Assembly: GCA_910584785.1 (NCBI GenBank)
Contig: CAJUDX010000015.1
Location: forward strand, 1 to 58,828
Direction: 5' to 3'
DNA: 58,828 bases
Source: an uncultured Lachnospiraceae bacterium
GTDB taxonomy: Bacteria; Bacillota; Clostridia; Lachnospirales; Lachnospiraceae
A program made the position numbers and the translations under genes. Positions 41,106-50,517 of the stretch are shown here, in pieces; positions within the stretch are counted from its first letter, which is position 1; each line of letters opens with the position of its first letter. The notes below the pieces were generated by a model. The model made no database searches. It was not told the DNA's origin and worked only from the letters and a program-made list of their open reading frames with translations.

Positions 41106-41222
41106 TTGTAAGCCCTTACACCTAGATAATATGTAGATTTACCTTGACATTAACTGACTTTACTATACTACACCAGAAATAAAAAAGCAAGTATTTCTCC
41201 AAATTTTTGTAAGCACTTACAA
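41106..41222 (-). promoter_or_regulatory. uxaB promoter flanked by two LacI-type operators
   Basis: Minus-strand promoter TTGCTT (41185-41190), 17 bp, TATAGT (41162-41167). TTGTAAGCACTTACAA (41207-41222) is a perfect palindrome upstream of the -35. TTGTAAGCCCTTACAC (41106-41121) is a near-palindrome downstream of the start. The centres are about 100 bp apart, which suits looping by a tetrameric LacI-family repressor. They resemble cre sites but lack the central CG. Confidence 0.75.
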
Positions 41223-41383
41223 ATCGGTACGCAAGAGCTTTATCATTTTCCAAAAAAAGCATAGATTACTAATACCTACTCATCATCCCGTCCCGCCAAA
41301 TTTTTCTTTATAACGTTTAACTTTGTCTTTGTAACTTTTAAATTTCTATTGAAATATTTACCGTTTAATGATATGATAAGAAA

Positions 41384-41427
41384 AGGAATAAAAAAGAGCT
41401 GCGGGAGTATCCCACATGCAGCTCTTT
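41384..41427 (-). terminator. Terminator of the phosphoglucomutase gene
   Basis: AAAGAGCTGC (41393-41402) pairs with GCAGCTCTTT (41418-41427). An inner GGGA-GTA-TCCC adds to the stem. On the minus strand TTTTTTATTCC follows. It lies 78 nt past the stop codon; the gap 41223-41383 has no gene. Confidence 0.85.
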
Positions 41428-41504
41428 CTTAATTCTGTATCAAGTTATCTTATATCCATTTACCTCTGTTACATCCTCTGTTTTTATTCCGTCACTGTAC
41501 AGTC

Positions 41505-43241
41505 CTACATCATCCCGTCAACCATAGTCTGTACGGCTTTGCCCATTGCTGCCGACTTCTCATCTGCGTCTGCCATCGACTCACCCTTGATGCCATAATA
41601 AAATTTAATCTTAGGCTCTGTTCCCGAAGGCCTTACACACAGCCAGGCGCCGTCTTCCAAGTCATAGTATAATACATTCGAAGCCGGAAGTCCGGTTGGT
41701 TTCACTTCACCGCTTGCCATATCCTTAATGGTGTCTTTCTGGTAATCCCTTGCCGAAACTACCTTATACCCTCCAACCTCAGCCGGCGTGTTCTCCCGCA
41801 GGGTTTCCATAATTTCCTTAATCTTTGCCAGACCCTCGATTCCCTTTAACCCAATCGACTGTACAGCATCCTTATAATATCCATATTTATCGTACACTGC
41901 CACCATGGCATCCCACAGTGTCATTCCTTTTTCCTTATAATATGCTGCCGCCTCGCACAGCGCCGCTGTCGCTGAAATCGCATCCTTGTCCCTTGCATAA
42001 GCACCAATCAGACAGCCATAGCTTTCTTCCATCCCAAACAGATAGGTTCCCTTGCCAGTCTCTTCATTCTTTAAAATCTGCTTGCCAATCCACTTAAAGC
42101 CTGTCAACACTTCCACCAGCTCACATCCGTAATTCTTAGCCACAGCATCCACTAAATTCGTGGTAACAATCGACTTAATGACCTGTCCGTCTGCTGGAAT
42201 CTTCCCTGCTGCTGCCTTCTGGCTCAATACATACTCGCAGAGCAGCGATCCCGACATATTTCCTGTCAGTGGAATATATTCGCCGGACTTATCATCTCTC
42301 ACATAAACGCCCAAACGGTCAGCATCCGGGTCAGTCGCCAGAACCAGATCTGCGTTCTTCTCCTTTGCCATCTTAAGCCCCAGTTCAAACGCTTCCTTCG
42401 CCTCAGGATTTGGATAACTTACTGTCGGGAAATCGCCATTTGGCAGTTCCTGTTCGGGAACCACAAACACATGCTCAAAACCCAGCTCTTTCATTACCCT
42501 TCTCGCCGGAATATTTCCTGTGCCGTGAAGCGGGCTGTAGATAATCGTAATCTGATCCTGCATCTTATCAATCGCCGCCTGGTTCACCACCTGGGCCTTT
42601 ACCTGGGCAATGTACTCATCATCAATATCAGCCCCAATCACCTGATATAATCCAGCTGCCGTCGCCGCAGCCTCATCCGTAACCTTGACCGTCGATAAAT
42701 CCTCTATCGCCAGTACCTCTTCTGTCACACCCTTATCGTGCGGAGGGGTAAACTGTGCGCCGTCCTCCCAGTAAACCTTATACCCGTTATATTCCGGCGG
42801 ATTGTGACTCGCTGTAATATTAATTCCGGCAACACATCCAAGCTTTCTTACCGCAAAAGAAAGCTCCGGCGTAGGCCGCAGGGATTCAAACTTATACGCC
42901 TTAATCCCATTTGCTGCCAATGTCATCGCCGCTTCCATAGCAAACTCCGGTGACATATGACGGGAATCATAGGCAATCGCCACGCCCTTAGCTGCACCGC
43001 CCTGCTTAATAATATAATTTGCCAGCCCCTGTGTTGCCCGTCGAACTACATAAATATTCATCCGGTTAATTCCTGCACCGATAACGCCGCGAAGTCCTGC
43101 CGTGCCAAATTCCAGATCCATATAAAAGCGCTCTTTAATCTCATTCTCATCACCGGAAATCGCCCTAAGCTCCTCCTTTGTCGCTTCATCAAAATAGGGA
43201 TTGGACAGCCATTCATTGTAAATTTTCATGTAATCCTTCAT
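41505..43241 (-). CDS. Phosphoglucomutase / phosphomannomutase (phosphohexomutase)
   Basis: Interconverts hexose 1- and 6-phosphates; 578 aa, the long Gram-positive form (PgcA type). FGTAGLRG at the N-terminus, active-site phosphoserine loop TASHNPPEYNG, metal loop DPDADRLG, sugar-binding GMEESYG and phosphate-binding RPSGTEPK are all present in order. Likely links glycolysis to glycan and glycogen synthesis. Monocistronic, with its own terminator. Whether glucose or mannose phosphates are preferred cannot be told. Confidence 0.95.
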   Translation of the reverse strand: MKDYMKIYNEWLSNPYFDEATKEELRAISGDENEIKERFYMDLEFGTAGLRGVIGAGINRMNIYVVRRATQGLANYIIKQGGAAKGVAIAYDSRHMSPEFAMEAAMTLAANGIKAYKFESLRPTPELSFAVRKLGCVAGINITASHNPPEYNGYKVYWEDGAQFTPPHDKGVTEEVLAIEDLSTVKVTDEAAATAAGLYQVIGADIDDEYIAQVKAQVVNQAAIDKMQDQITIIYSPLHGTGNIPARRVMKELGFEHVFVVPEQELPNGDFPTVSYPNPEAKEAFELGLKMAKEKNADLVLATDPDADRLGVYVRDDKSGEYIPLTGNMSGSLLCEYVLSQKAAAGKIPADGQVIKSIVTTNLVDAVAKNYGCELVEVLTGFKWIGKQILKNEETGKGTYLFGMEESYGCLIGAYARDKDAISATAALCEAAAYYKEKGMTLWDAMVAVYDKYGYYKDAVQSIGLKGIEGLAKIKEIMETLRENTPAEVGGYKVVSARDYQKDTIKDMASGEVKPTGLPASNVLYYDLEDGAWLCVRPSGTEPKIKFYYGIKGESMADADEKSAAMGKAVQTMVDGMM

Positions 43242-43436
43242 TCCTTATACTCCTCCTGCTCTTCAGCCATGATTTCGCTACATACCGGCAAAGGGATACA
43301 GCCAGTACAATACCCATATTATAGCATAAAAAGCCACAAAAAGAAAAGTATTTCATTAGTATTTTCCTTGTATACACTGAATAAAAAGATACAATAAAGA
43401 CCACAAAACAACAGCATTCCTTACATCAACACGTCC

Positions 43437-44420
43437 TCACCCGCCCAGCAGCCGCAAAAATCCCCTGCGCTTCTCCTCCTGCTCTTTAAGACTGAGAATC
43501 TTATCCATATTTCTGGCTGGAATCCAGGCCTTATTTGCATTAAAATAATAATTAATCTGCTTCCAATATTTTTCCGGGTAAAGGAAGAGATAATACAGAC
43601 ATTCCCTCTCATCCTTTCTCAAAGGCTCCACCGCTTCATAGGCCTCCAGCATTTCCCGCCCCAGCCCAAGGCTCCATCCGTGCTTTTCCATGGCCTTGCG
43701 CATAAACCGATATAAGTCCTCCATTTGCAACCCCAGGTGGAGACGGTTATATTCGATCACAGCGACATAGCTGCTTCCCATCAAAACATGATGCTGATCC
43801 AAATCCCCATGGCAGAGAATCCTTGGCTCCCTTCCCTTCTCCCACAGGCTGGCAATTCCGGCAGCCGCCTCCTGTGCCTGCGCAAAAAAATCAGAAAAGG
43901 TCTGCATCACACAGAGTTCAAACTCGGATTTTTTCCTCTTTCCCCGGATAAATGCCCTGGCCCGCTTCATCTCCCGGTTATGACGCTCCATATCCTCCAC
44001 CGGCAGGCTGGGAAGAATCGAACCCATGCTCCATTCCTCCTGAAAAGGAATTTCTCTAAGCCTTTGATGAAGCCGGGCAATAGAAGCCAGGGCCTGGCAC
44101 ACTTCCTTCCCATCTTTTAAATTACATTCGCGATCCCCATACCAGTCCTTAAGCACAAACCGACTCCCATCCTCGGCTGTGCTAATCAGCATCCCTTCTT
44201 TATTTCTTATGTATTGATCCGCATGCAAACCGGCAAGTCCCTTTAACTGGCAAAGCACCTGATCCTCAAACTCCAGACGTTTTACCGTTCCTTGATACTC
44301 CCTGAGACTTTTTAACCCCTGATCCGTTTCACAGATCCAGGCTCCCCGTCCCTTCCTTACCGCCTTCACCTGAAGCTCATACTGCTTTAAAATCTCCTCA
44401 TACTTATCATTTATCGTCAT
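43437..44420 (-). CDS. CotS-family spore coat protein (kinase-like fold)
   Basis: 327 aa, aminoglycoside-phosphotransferase-like fold of the CotS/YsxE family. The Brenner-type motif reads HGDLDQHHVL, with the catalytic Asp kept but the usual metal-binding Asn changed to His. A second Asp expected in the metal motif is also replaced (VIEYNRLHLG), so kinase activity is doubtful. The KYWKQINYYFNANKAWI segment is typical of CotS proteins. Family role: inner spore coat assembly. Start at 44420: AAGGA lies 6 nt upstream. It agrees with the dpaAB genes in pointing to sporulation. No sigma-K or sigma-E promoter was confirmed. Confidence 0.85.
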   Translation of the reverse strand: MTINDKYEEILKQYELQVKAVRKGRGAWICETDQGLKSLREYQGTVKRLEFEDQVLCQLKGLAGLHADQYIRNKEGMLISTAEDGSRFVLKDWYGDRECNLKDGKEVCQALASIARLHQRLREIPFQEEWSMGSILPSLPVEDMERHNREMKRARAFIRGKRKKSEFELCVMQTFSDFFAQAQEAAAGIASLWEKGREPRILCHGDLDQHHVLMGSSYVAVIEYNRLHLGLQMEDLYRFMRKAMEKHGWSLGLGREMLEAYEAVEPLRKDERECLYYLFLYPEKYWKQINYYFNANKAWIPARNMDKILSLKEQEEKRRGFLRLLGG

Positions 44421-44540
44421 GAAAATCCTTCCCCCTTGCATTTCCTGTGTCGTCTTTTGAGCAATTTCAGGCGGATGAACAACAGCCTATCTCCTGACTA
44501 CTTCCAAGGTATGAAGGGGGTGAAAGGATTATGCGGGAAA

Positions 44541-44595
44541 TTTTTTTGTTTTCTCTTCTCTTTTCGTTTTCTTCTCTTTTCGTTTTCTTTTCTTT
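44541..44595. repeat. T-rich tandem repeat between cotS and the aldehyde dehydrogenase gene
   Basis: Imperfect copies of TTCTCTTTTCGTTTTC (about three) on the plus strand, A-rich on the coding strand, in an otherwise featureless 209-nt gap. No hairpin was seen. Confidence 0.6.
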
Positions 44596-44629
44596 ATGGT
44601 GATTCAGCAGCTTTAGGGTACATCAAGGT

Positions 44630-46144
44630 TTATATCGTTCCGTCCCAGGTACTTACACTGGTGGAATTTGCCGTTTCTTCATCAAACCAGCGGCTGGTAA
44701 CTACCTTATTTTCTGTGTAAAAACGTATCCCATCCTTTCCCAGACAATGCAAATCTCCAATAAATGAAAGCTTATTTCCATTAAACGGGAACATCCCCAC
44801 AGGAACCGGAATCCCCACATTGATTCCCACCATTCCACCATCCGTGTGGCGTGCAAATTCACGTGCATAATGTCCGTTCTGTGTAAAAATTACCGACCCG
44901 TTAGCATAAGGATTTTGATTCATTACTGCCAGGCCTTCCTCAAAACCGGAAACCCGTTTAATGCAGAGCACCGGCCCAAAAATCTCCTTTTCCCCAATGC
45001 TCATCCCCGGCTTTACCTGATCAAAAATTGTGGGGCCGAGGTAAAATCCATGTTCATAGCCCTCAACCACGGTACTTCGCCCGTCCAGCACCAGTTTAGC
45101 CCCCTGGGCAATTCCCTGTTCTATCCAGCGGATGACTGAATCCTTATGTGCCTGATTCACCACCGGCCCCAGTTTTGTTGTCTTTTCCCAGGCCGGACCT
45201 ACCGTGATTGTCTTTGCCTGGCGGACAATCTCCTCCACCAATGCATCTGCAATTCCCTCCTGTGCCACCACCACCGGAAGCGCCATGCACCGTTCTCCGG
45301 CACAGCCAAAGGCAGAATTAATAATACCTGCCGCCACCCGTTTTACCGGCGCATCGTTCAAAACCAATGCATGGTTTTTCGCCTCACAAAGCGCCTGAAC
45401 CCGTTTTCCTGCCGCCGCAGCCACAGAATAAATATGCATCCCCACACTGGTTGAACCAACGAAGCTAATCCCCTTTACCTTGGGATGAGTCAGCAGAATT
45501 TCAGCCTCATTTCTTGAACAGGTGACAATATTAATAACACCGTCCGGCAATCCTGCTTCCCTGTACAGTTCAGCAATCCTCATACAGGTCTGCGGGGTAA
45601 AGGTTGCCGCCTTCAAGACAATGGTATTTCCGCAGGCAATACACATCGGTGTCATCCACCCCATAGGAATCATTGCCGGAAAATTAAAGGGAATAATTCC
45701 GGCAAATACGCCCAGGGGCATCCGGTAAAGCACCGTGTCATAGCCTTTAGAGGCGTCCATCATACTTTCACCCATCATTAAGGACGGAGCCGATATCGCC
45801 TGCTCAGTTCCTTCTTTCGCTTTTAACACATCGCCCTGGGCCTCATCCCAGGCCTTTCCATTCTCCTGTGCAACCAGCATCGTCAGCTCATCCATATGCT
45901 CAATCAGCAGTTCCCGCACACGGTAAAGAATCTGTACCCGCTTAATAACCGGAGTGGCAGCCCAGCCTGGAAACGCCTTACTGGCGGCATCGACCGCCTC
46001 CTCAACCTCTTCGGAAAGACAGCAAGGAACCATGGCGATTACTTCTCCGGTGCTCGGATTATAAGCTTTCGCATAATTGGAGGTCTTTGAGGGCTTCCAC
46101 TCTCCTCCAGCATAATATCCCAGTTTTTTTACAGCTTCACCCAT
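44630..46144 (-). CDS. CoA-acylating (methylmalonate-)semialdehyde dehydrogenase
   Basis: Aldehyde dehydrogenase of the MmsA/IolA family, 504 aa, which oxidises malonate- or methylmalonate-semialdehyde to acetyl- or propionyl-CoA with NAD. FNFPAMIPMGWM and GSTSVGMHIY are NAD-binding motifs. The catalytic Cys is in FGCAGERCMALP, and KIFGPVLC is replaced by KEIFGPVLCI as in the family. C-terminal KVVTSRWF is diagnostic of MMSDH. No inositol or valine genes are adjacent; instead it ends the TRAP/enolase operon, so it probably acts on a semialdehyde made from that pathway's substrate (inference). Confidence 0.92.
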   Translation of the reverse strand: MGEAVKKLGYYAGGEWKPSKTSNYAKAYNPSTGEVIAMVPCCLSEEVEEAVDAASKAFPGWAATPVIKRVQILYRVRELLIEHMDELTMLVAQENGKAWDEAQGDVLKAKEGTEQAISAPSLMMGESMMDASKGYDTVLYRMPLGVFAGIIPFNFPAMIPMGWMTPMCIACGNTIVLKAATFTPQTCMRIAELYREAGLPDGVINIVTCSRNEAEILLTHPKVKGISFVGSTSVGMHIYSVAAAAGKRVQALCEAKNHALVLNDAPVKRVAAGIINSAFGCAGERCMALPVVVAQEGIADALVEEIVRQAKTITVGPAWEKTTKLGPVVNQAHKDSVIRWIEQGIAQGAKLVLDGRSTVVEGYEHGFYLGPTIFDQVKPGMSIGEKEIFGPVLCIKRVSGFEEGLAVMNQNPYANGSVIFTQNGHYAREFARHTDGGMVGINVGIPVPVGMFPFNGNKLSFIGDLHCLGKDGIRFYTENKVVTSRWFDEETANSTSVSTWDGTI

Positions 46145-46186
46145 AACTTTTCTTTATCCTTTCCTTAAATTTTTACTATTCCCCAC

Positions 46187-47365
46187 TTACTCCCGCACCA
46201 AATAGCGCTCTACCACATCCCAATTTAATTCAATGCCCAGTCCTGGCTTTTGCGGAACAAAATAATTCATTTGTCCATCGTGTTCCAGCGGCGTTTTCAG
46301 CAATTCTGTTCGGAGCGGATTCTCATTTTCCTCAGACTCGATAAACGGCACATTGGGAAGAGATGCGGCAAAGTGGATATTTGCCGCGGTCAGCACTGCT
46401 GAAAAAAACGTGTGCGGGGTAAACATTTTATCATAGGCCAGACTAAGGGCAGCAATTTTCTTGCACTCGGTAAACCCTCCGCTCCATCCAAGATTGGCCT
46501 GCACCACATCGACAGCCCCCTTTTCCAGCATTTCCTTATAGCGGGCCAGGCCCTGTTCCGACTCACAGCCAGCCACCAAGGTTCTCTTTAAACCTGCGGC
46601 AATCGCAGAATATCCCTCCAAATCATCCGAGCGCACCGGCTCTTCAATCCAGTAAATCTTGTACTCATCGAACAATGCTTCTGCAGCGAGCACCTCGGAA
46701 GCTGTCCAGGTACAGTTCATATCCAGCATTAGCACAGCATCCGGCCCTATTGCCTCTCTGACCGTCTGCACCCGCTTTCGATCCTCCTCCGCGGAAAAGC
46801 AAAAATCGCCCTTGGGAATATAATGATGGGGCATTTCCAGCTTATTTAAGGTCCTTCCCACCTTTATCTTAAATGCCGTATAGCCCTTACTTATGTAGCC
46901 CTCCATCTCGGCCTTCAGCCCATCCAGCCCCTTATTTTCCGCATAAAATCCAGCGCTTGCATAGGCTCTCACCGAATCCCGGTTTGCTCCAAGAATCCGG
47001 TAAACCGGCAGGTCTGCAGCCTTTCCCAGAATATCCCAAAGGGCAATATCAATACCGCTGATCGCCCCCATCACGATACCTTTATGCCCGTTTGCCCAAT
47101 TGCTCCACACCATTCGGTTCCACAGATATTCTATGGCAAGCGGATTTTCCCCAAGCAGCAGCGGTTTTAGCTGATGATTTATCACATCAGCCATCGCTGA
47201 CATCGAACAGCCAAAGGTTGCGCACTCTCCGATCCCTGTTATTCCTTTATCTGTCTTTATCTCCACCAGCAGAGAACCCCTTGCAAAACATGCGCTGCAG
47301 CCGTCAGCAATAAATTTCGAATACGGATAACGCAGGCACAGGGGTGTTATTTCTATAATTTTCAC
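46187..47365 (-). CDS. Enolase-superfamily dehydratase/racemase (mandelate racemase group)
   Basis: 392 aa, MR/MLE two-domain fold. KxK base motif in FKIKVG, metal ligands in LDMNC (Asp), WIEEP (Glu) and AGCESE (Glu), catalytic His in FTPHTF and the polarising Glu in FIESEE. The Asp that normally partners the His (QPD in mandelate racemase) is Asn here (VVQANLGWSGG), an unusual change that affects how the substrate can be predicted. Members dehydrate acid sugars or racemise acids. Located between TRAP genes and a semialdehyde dehydrogenase, so it likely processes the imported organic acid. Substrate unknown. Confidence 0.88.
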   Translation of the reverse strand: MKIIEITPLCLRYPYSKFIADGCSACFARGSLLVEIKTDKGITGIGECATFGCSMSAMADVINHQLKPLLLGENPLAIEYLWNRMVWSNWANGHKGIVMGAISGIDIALWDILGKAADLPVYRILGANRDSVRAYASAGFYAENKGLDGLKAEMEGYISKGYTAFKIKVGRTLNKLEMPHHYIPKGDFCFSAEEDRKRVQTVREAIGPDAVLMLDMNCTWTASEVLAAEALFDEYKIYWIEEPVRSDDLEGYSAIAAGLKRTLVAGCESEQGLARYKEMLEKGAVDVVQANLGWSGGFTECKKIAALSLAYDKMFTPHTFFSAVLTAANIHFAASLPNVPFIESEENENPLRTELLKTPLEHDGQMNYFVPQKPGLGIELNWDVVERYLVRE

Positions 47366-47422
47366 ATTCGATCCTCCTCATCTCATCCTCTTAATCCATC
47401 ACCACATTGTTTTTACGGTCAT

Positions 47423-48697
47423 TTATTTCAACAAATGGGGAAGCGTCAGTGAAAGCGGCGGAAGGAAGGTAATCAGCATCAGATCCAAGACTAAAACAAG
47501 GAAATATACAATCAAATACCTCATCATCCCCTCGATTTTCACCTTTGCACTGTCACACACAACATACAGATTCACACCAACCGGCGGCGTCATCATCCCA
47601 ATCGCCAGGTTAGTCATCATTATAATACCAAAATGAATCAAATCTATCCCCAGCGTCTGCGCAATGGGGGCAAGCAGGGGTGCTAAAATCACCATGGCAG
47701 CTCCGGCTTCACAGAACATCCCCACCACCAAAAGCATAAGATTAATCAGGAACAGGAATACATACTTGCTTCCCGATACACTTAAAAAGGCATGCGCCAC
47801 CGCCTGGGGAACCTGCTCCTTTGCCAAAATCCAGCCAAATACCGTGGAGGCTGACATAATAAACAATACCGTAGCCATTGTCAGAACAGATTCATAAAAA
47901 ATCCTCCATAAATCCTTTGGTTTAATCTCCCGGTACACAAACATTCCCACCACCAGACCATAAAACACCGAAACAACCGCCGCCTCGGTAGGAGTAAAAA
48001 ATCCACTGTAAATACCGCCCAGGATAATTACTGGCATTAAAAGGGCTAAAATCGCCTCTTTAAAGGCTGCCGCCTTTTGCGTACCGCTCGCCTTTTCATT
48101 GGGAATAAAACCCTGTTTTTTGGCAAAAACATGTGCTACTGCCATAATGGTAATACAGATAAATATTCCAGGAAGAAAACCCGCCATAAACAAATCACTG
48201 ATCGACTGCTCCGCCGCCACACCATACTGAATCAGGCCAATGCTAGGCGGAATAATTACTCCAAGCTCCGCCGACGAGGCAATGGTCGCTGCTGCAAAAT
48301 TCCGGTCATAACGGTTTTTCAGCATTTCCGGGATAATAATCGCTCCTACCGCTGCTGCTGTCGCTGCACTTGAACCGGAAATTGCCGCAAAAAAAGCACA
48401 GGTTACCACCGCCGCCATAGCAAGCCCGCCGGGAATATGCCCCAAAAAGCTGTTGCACAGATTTACCAGACGCCGGGAAATTCCCCCTGCACTCATCAAA
48501 TTTCCTGCCAGCACAAAAAAGGGAACCGCCAAAAGGGTAAAGCTTCCTGACCCGGAAAACATCCTCTGGATTACAATATTTAAGCTCATCTTTCCGTCCA
48601 CTGCCAAAGCAAGGATAGAAGAACCACAGAGAACAAACGCAATCGGCAGACCCAGAAGCAAAAGCACAACCATACTAAGAAATAATACTGCCGCCAT
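47423..48697 (-). CDS. dctM: TRAP transporter large permease
   Basis: Twelve-segment DctM subunit, 424 aa, forming the ion-coupled channel of a TRAP uptake system. GLPIAFVLCGSS, VPFFVLAGNLMSAGGIS and the MMTPPVGVNLYVV signature near the C-terminus are characteristic. Starts 3 nt after dctQ ends. Works with the binding protein and small permease encoded upstream to import an organic acid with sodium. Confidence 0.95.
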   Translation of the reverse strand: MAAVLFLSMVVLLLLGLPIAFVLCGSSILALAVDGKMSLNIVIQRMFSGSGSFTLLAVPFFVLAGNLMSAGGISRRLVNLCNSFLGHIPGGLAMAAVVTCAFFAAISGSSAATAAAVGAIIIPEMLKNRYDRNFAAATIASSAELGVIIPPSIGLIQYGVAAEQSISDLFMAGFLPGIFICITIMAVAHVFAKKQGFIPNEKASGTQKAAAFKEAILALLMPVIILGGIYSGFFTPTEAAVVSVFYGLVVGMFVYREIKPKDLWRIFYESVLTMATVLFIMSASTVFGWILAKEQVPQAVAHAFLSVSGSKYVFLFLINLMLLVVGMFCEAGAAMVILAPLLAPIAQTLGIDLIHFGIIMMTNLAIGMMTPPVGVNLYVVCDSAKVKIEGMMRYLIVYFLVLVLDLMLITFLPPLSLTLPHLLK

Positions 48698-48700
48698 CTG

Positions 48701-49183
48701 CTACGCCTCCTCTCCCCTAATGTGATAATAGGTGACAATCAGGGTATTAACCAGCATAAGCGCGCTGCCCACCGGAATTGCCGCATAAACCAGTCCCATC
48801 GATATCTTTAAAACTGGCGTACTCTGCCGCCAGATCATTGGAAGGGTTCTCACCCCCACAACGGTAATCACCCCTAAAATAATGACGGACAACAGATAAA
48901 CCAAAAGCTGCAACGGACGGTTAAGGGTTTTGGGAATCAGCATGGACAAAAGCTCCAGTCCTACCAATGATTTTCGCCTAACACACAGCGCTGCACCCAA
49001 AAACGTACACCACACCAGCAAATATTTGGATACCTCCTCGCTCCAGGGGATGGAAGCGTGCACCAGGCGAAAAACCACCTGGGCAAATACCACCACAGAC
49101 ATCACGGCAAGCATTGCAACTGCCACGCAGGAAATCAGGGTATTGAGCAGTTTATCCAATGCTTTTACTGCTTTTGTCATCAT
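48701..49183 (-). CDS. dctQ: TRAP transporter small permease
   Basis: 160 aa with four hydrophobic segments; FRLVHASIPWSEEVSKYLLVWCTFLGAALCVRR region fits DctQ (PWSEE motif and LGAA). Connects the DctP/DctM system. Coded between dctP and dctM in the usual order. The reading frame may begin at either of two adjacent Met codons. Confidence 0.93.
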   Translation of the reverse strand: MMTKAVKALDKLLNTLISCVAVAMLAVMSVVVFAQVVFRLVHASIPWSEEVSKYLLVWCTFLGAALCVRRKSLVGLELLSMLIPKTLNRPLQLLVYLLSVIILGVITVVGVRTLPMIWRQSTPVLKISMGLVYAAIPVGSALMLVNTLIVTYYHIRGEEA

Positions 49184-49214
49184 TTTTTCCTTTTCTCCTT
49201 CCCATCGAATCCAC

Positions 49215-50318
49215 TTACTTGACCGCTTCCTGAATCTGACGGATTAAATCGCCAAACTGCGGCTCGTATTTTTCATACACCGGGGCAACTGCCTCAATAA
49301 ATGGAGCTTTATCCACGTCATTGACTTCCATCCCGGCTTCCTCACAGCTTGTACGCATCTTATCCAGTTCCTGTCCGCTTAACTCACGCTCATAGGCAAC
49401 CGCCTCTACCATGGCCTTGCTGACAATTTCCTGCTGATCGGCGCTTAATTTATTCCAGGTAATATCGCTCATCATAACCGGGCAGACAGGATAAAAATGT
49501 TCAGTCAGAGAAAGATATTTCTGAACCTCATAAAACCGGGAATTGTAAATCGTAAACAGAGGATTTTCCTGACCGTCCACCGCTCCGGTCTGCAGCGAAG
49601 TAAACAGCTCGCTAAAACTCATAGAAACAGCGTCAATGCCAAGACAGCCCAGAGCATCCACACAGACAGAACTTTCCAGGGTCCGCATTCTTATTCCCTG
49701 GCAGTCCTCCGGTGATGTAATCGGTCGGATGGAATTTGTCATACTGCGAAAGCCCAAATCAAAAGTGCCAAAAGTACGAATCCCCTGACTTTCCAGTCCC
49801 TTAAAAATAGACTGCCCAACCTCACCGTCCAGCACCTTAAAAGCTTCCTCTCGGCTTCCAAACAGATAAGGCATATTAAAAACATCCATATTAGAATCGA
49901 AGCCGCTCAGCGCTGCTGCCACCGCTACCGTAATATCGATTGTCCCCATCTGCAGACCTTCGATTTGTTCGCGCTCATCGCCCAAGGTGCCGTTTGGCGA
50001 CACCTCGACCGTTATCGTCCCGCCGGATTCCTTTTCCACCTGATCCTTAAAATAGAGTGCAGCCGTCTGATAGGGATGTCCCTCGGCCTGCCCATGACCA
50101 AAAGTCAGGGTAATCGGTTCCCCTGACGGGGGTTGATTTAAGGCGTCATCCTTATCTGCTGCACTGCCACTATCCGCTGTGCTGTCCGGCTCTGCCTGCT
50201 CCGCTTGAACCGGCGTAGAAGGATCGGCCTGTGTTGGGTTATCTGCCGTTTTCTGGCAGGCTGCCAAGGAAATAGCTGTTAGAAGTATTGCCAAACCTAA
50301 TCTTTTCTTTTTGTACAT
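49215..50318 (-). CDS. dctP: TRAP transporter substrate-binding lipoprotein
   Basis: 367 aa. Lipoprotein signal: KKKRLG, hydrophobic stretch and lipobox SLAAC (Cys about 21), then a low-complexity Ala/Asp/Pro/Gln-rich linker of about 40 residues that keeps the binding domain off the membrane. DctP fold motifs: NGTLGDEREQIEGLQMGTID, the carboxylate-binding Arg in GIRMRTLES, and QTGAVDGQENP. Ligands of such Arg-containing DctP proteins are organic acids. First gene of the dctPQM-dehydratase-dehydrogenase operon, divergent from a GntR regulator. RBS GGAGAAAAC precedes the ATG; promoter at 50365-50393. Confidence 0.95.
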   Translation of the reverse strand: MYKKKRLGLAILLTAISLAACQKTADNPTQADPSTPVQAEQAEPDSTADSGSAADKDDALNQPPSGEPITLTFGHGQAEGHPYQTAALYFKDQVEKESGGTITVEVSPNGTLGDEREQIEGLQMGTIDITVAVAAALSGFDSNMDVFNMPYLFGSREEAFKVLDGEVGQSIFKGLESQGIRTFGTFDLGFRSMTNSIRPITSPEDCQGIRMRTLESSVCVDALGCLGIDAVSMSFSELFTSLQTGAVDGQENPLFTIYNSRFYEVQKYLSLTEHFYPVCPVMMSDITWNKLSADQQEIVSKAMVEAVAYERELSGQELDKMRTSCEEAGMEVNDVDKAPFIEAVAPVYEKYEPQFGDLIRQIQEAVK

Positions 50319-50364
50319 ATGTTTTCTCCTTCCCTGTAAAAATAATTATTTTTTATGCATTTTT

Positions 50365-50474
50365 ATCATAACACACCCATTTTTTCCCTTCAAAGGATAT
50401 ATGTTATATACAACATGAATGTATTTTGTATCAGTTTAGGGCACTTCACAAAGAGAAAATGGGAATGTTATAAT
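50365..50474. promoter_or_regulatory. Divergent promoters and GntR-type operator between dctP and gntR
   Basis: dctP promoter (minus): TTGAAG (50388-50393), 17 bp, TATGAT (50365-50370) with a preceding TGT. Regulator promoter (plus): TTCACA (50445-50450), 18 bp, TGTTATAAT (50466-50474, extended -10). Between them ATGTTATATACAACAT (50401-50416) is an inverted repeat with 7 of 8 positions paired, a probable binding site of the FCD regulator. Confidence 0.7.
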
Positions 50475-50517
50475 AAAGGCAGCCAAAACATGCGTATCGC
50501 GAAAAGGAGGATAGCTT

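Noticed and set aside
41106..41222. cre (CcpA) sites at uxaB
   Set aside because: The palindromes resemble cre but lack the central CG; a local LacI-family operator fits better.
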